A DNA stretch of 64,000 nt from Microbacterium sp. LWS13-1.2 (GTDB lineage: Bacteria; Actinomycetota; Actinomycetes; Actinomycetales; Microbacteriaceae), in assembly GCF_040144835.1 (NCBI RefSeq), contig NZ_CP151632.1, forward strand, positions 1,054,001 to 1,118,000, in the 5' to 3' direction. Positions 62,833 through 64,000 of this stretch are shown here, piece after piece. Numbering within the stretch: the stretch's first letter is position 1; every line of letters begins with the position of its first letter. The position numbers were made by a program, and so were the translations under genes. The notes below the pieces were generated by a model. It made no database searches. It had not been told where the DNA came from and saw only the letters and a program-made list of their open reading frames with translations.

Positions 62833-64000
62833 GTGACGGATGCCCCACGGCCCGCGGTCGACCAGCCCAGTGTCGACCAGCACAGTGCCGACCAGTCCGC
62901 CGCGCCCCTCATTCCGCCGGCACGTCCGAGCCTGTACGACCGCTTTGCACGCCGCCTGAGCCGGGATGCGCGCGCCCGGCGCCTCTACGCCTGGCTCGGA
63001 CCGGCGATCGTGCTCGTCATCGCCGCCGTCCTGCGGCTGTGGAACCTCGCCGCCGCGCACGACCTGATGAACCAGTTCGACGAGACGTACTACGTCAAGG
63101 ACGCGTGGACTCTGCTCAACCTCGGGTACGAGGGATCCTGGCCGGGCGGCGCCAACGAGCGGTTCCTGTCGGGCGATGTCGATGTCTTCTCGACGGACCC
63201 GTCGTTCGTCGTGCACCCGCCGCTCGGCAAGTGGATCATCGCGCTGGGCATGAAGGTGCTCGGCCCCGAGTCGGGGTGGGGGTGGCGGATCACGACCGCG
63301 CTCCTCGGCATCGCCTGCGTGCTCCTGCTGATGCTGATAGCCAAGCGCCTGACGCGATCGACCACATTCGCGGTGGTGGCGGGCCTGCTCATGGCGGTGG
63401 ACGGCCTCGCGATCTCGATGAGCCGCGTCGCGCTGCTCGATACCTCCCTGACGTTCTTCGTGCTGCTCGCCGTCCTCTTCCTGCTGCGCGATCGGGAGCG
63501 CACGATGACGCGGATCGCCGAGTCCGTGGCGGCGCGGTTCGACGGCGACGAGGCTCCGTCGTTGGGACCCGTGCTGTGGAACCGGCCGTGGGTCATCGCG
63601 GCGGGTGCGGCGCTCGGCGTGGCGAGCGCCGTGAAGTGGTCCGGCGCGTGGGTGCTCGCCGGGCTCGGCGTCTACCTCGTGGTGACAGATGCGCTCGCGC
63701 GTCGCCGCGCGGGCGTGCTCTTCTGGCCGACGGATGCCGTGCGCCAGGGTCTCGTGACCTTCCTGCTGTTCGTCCCTGTCGCCGTGCTCGTGTACGTCGC
63801 GTCGTGGACCGGCTGGCTGGTCACCGACGGCGGATACGACCGCCACGCCGGAAGCAATCCGCTCGAGAGCCTGTGGCTCTATCACGTCGCGATGTATACC
63901 TCCACGGCGGGCATCACCTCGGGTCATGCCTATGCGAGCCCGGCGTGGCAGTGGCCGCTGCTGATGCGCCCGACCGGTGTCTACTACCACCACGATGCGC
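62833..64000 (+). CDS. pmt: Dolichyl-phosphate-mannose-type protein O-mannosyltransferase (partial)
   Basis: The first 389 residues are in the window; the C-terminus lies beyond it. The GT39 features are a first membrane helix (WLGPAIVLVIAAVLRLWNL), the catalytic acidic motif NQFDETYYVKDAWTLL, FVVHPPLGKWIIALGM and several further helices. It transfers mannose from polyprenyl-phosphate-mannose to exported proteins. The first 35 residues are polar and begin with a 15-bp tandem repeat. The GTG start is fixed by the leaderless -10 box and the 22-bp gap to rsmI. Confidence 0.94.
   Translation, partial: MTDAPRPAVDQPSVDQHSADQSAAPLIPPARPSLYDRFARRLSRDARARRLYAWLGPAIVLVIAAVLRLWNLAAAHDLMNQFDETYYVKDAWTLLNLGYEGSWPGGANERFLSGDVDVFSTDPSFVVHPPLGKWIIALGMKVLGPESGWGWRITTALLGIACVLLLMLIAKRLTRSTTFAVVAGLLMAVDGLAISMSRVALLDTSLTFFVLLAVLFLLRDRERTMTRIAESVAARFDGDEAPSLGPVLWNRPWVIAAGAALGVASAVKWSGAWVLAGLGVYLVVTDALARRRAGVLFWPTDAVRQGLVTFLLFVPVAVLVYVASWTGWLVTDGGYDRHAGSNPLESLWLYHVAMYTSTAGITSGHAYASPAWQWPLLMRPTGVYYHHDA
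62858..62899 (+). repeat. 15-bp tandem repeat in the 5' end of pmt
   Basis: About three copies of a 15-base unit (GTCGACCAGCCCAGT and near-copies) encode VDQPS-VDQHS-ADQS in the disordered N-terminal tail. Copy-number change would stay in frame. Confidence 0.7.

Overview
The window looks like a chromosomal segment of a high-GC actinobacterium, most likely Microbacteriaceae (Microbacterium or a close relative). The evidence is the very high GC content, GTG and ATG starts, the recurring GGATGCC/GCATCC word, and proteins typical of that family. Many start codons sit 6-7 nt downstream of a TANNNT hexamer, the signature of leaderless actinobacterial transcripts. Genes are dense on both strands. 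I see no rRNA, CRISPR array, insertion sequence or prophage.

The backbone is a housekeeping series: hisS, mazG, nhaA, ppc, mfd, pth, rplY, prs, glmU, tRNA-Gln, an ABC-F ATPase, ispE, rsmA, tatD, metG, rsmI and pmt. From memory, mazG to pmt runs parallel to the Mycobacterium tuberculosis block Rv1021 to Rv1002c. Accessory cassettes interrupt it.

Layout: 1-1565 holds a truncated membrane-anchored protein and an APC permease. 1582-7797 holds hisS, mazG, nhaA and ppc. 7867-12760 holds a tiny zinc-ribbon protein, a cyclase-like DUF2652 protein in an operon with an MFS transporter carrying a cyclic-nucleotide-binding domain, a hexapeptide-repeat protein, a VOC protein and a DUF1254/1214 protein. 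12826-21687 holds mfd, a membrane protein, pth, rplY, gluconokinase and 6-phosphogluconate dehydrogenase. 21785-29069 holds a frameshifted FAD oxidase, an epimerase-like protein, a MacB-like ABC exporter and a divergent two-component system. 29221-32737 is a tight operon for flavin-based electron transfer at the membrane (FMN-binding lipoprotein, ApbE, MOSC protein, NqrB/RnfD-like reductase). 32820-43090 holds a P-type ATPase, prs, glmU, tRNA-Gln, MarR, ABC-F, an Eis-type acetyltransferase and ispE. 43087-53902 holds an aldo/keto reductase, a Stealth phosphotransferase, a phosphodiesterase, rsmA, two MFS transporters, a NUDIX protein, tatD and metG. 54072-61986 is a LacI-controlled galactoside operon (GH42 beta-galactosidase, binding protein, two permeases) ending in a wrecked GH53 galactanase. 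61992-64000 holds rsmI and a truncated protein O-mannosyltransferase.

Non-coding structure is the most distinctive aspect. Many intergenic gaps carry perfect or near-perfect palindromes or tandem repeats. Two dispersed palindrome families have entered coding sequence, in hisS and mazG, apparently in frame. At least 18 genes have promoters placed for leaderless transcription. glmU starts one nucleotide after the 3' end of tRNA-Gln. rsmI and pmt share a 22-bp gap with overlapping divergent -10 boxes.
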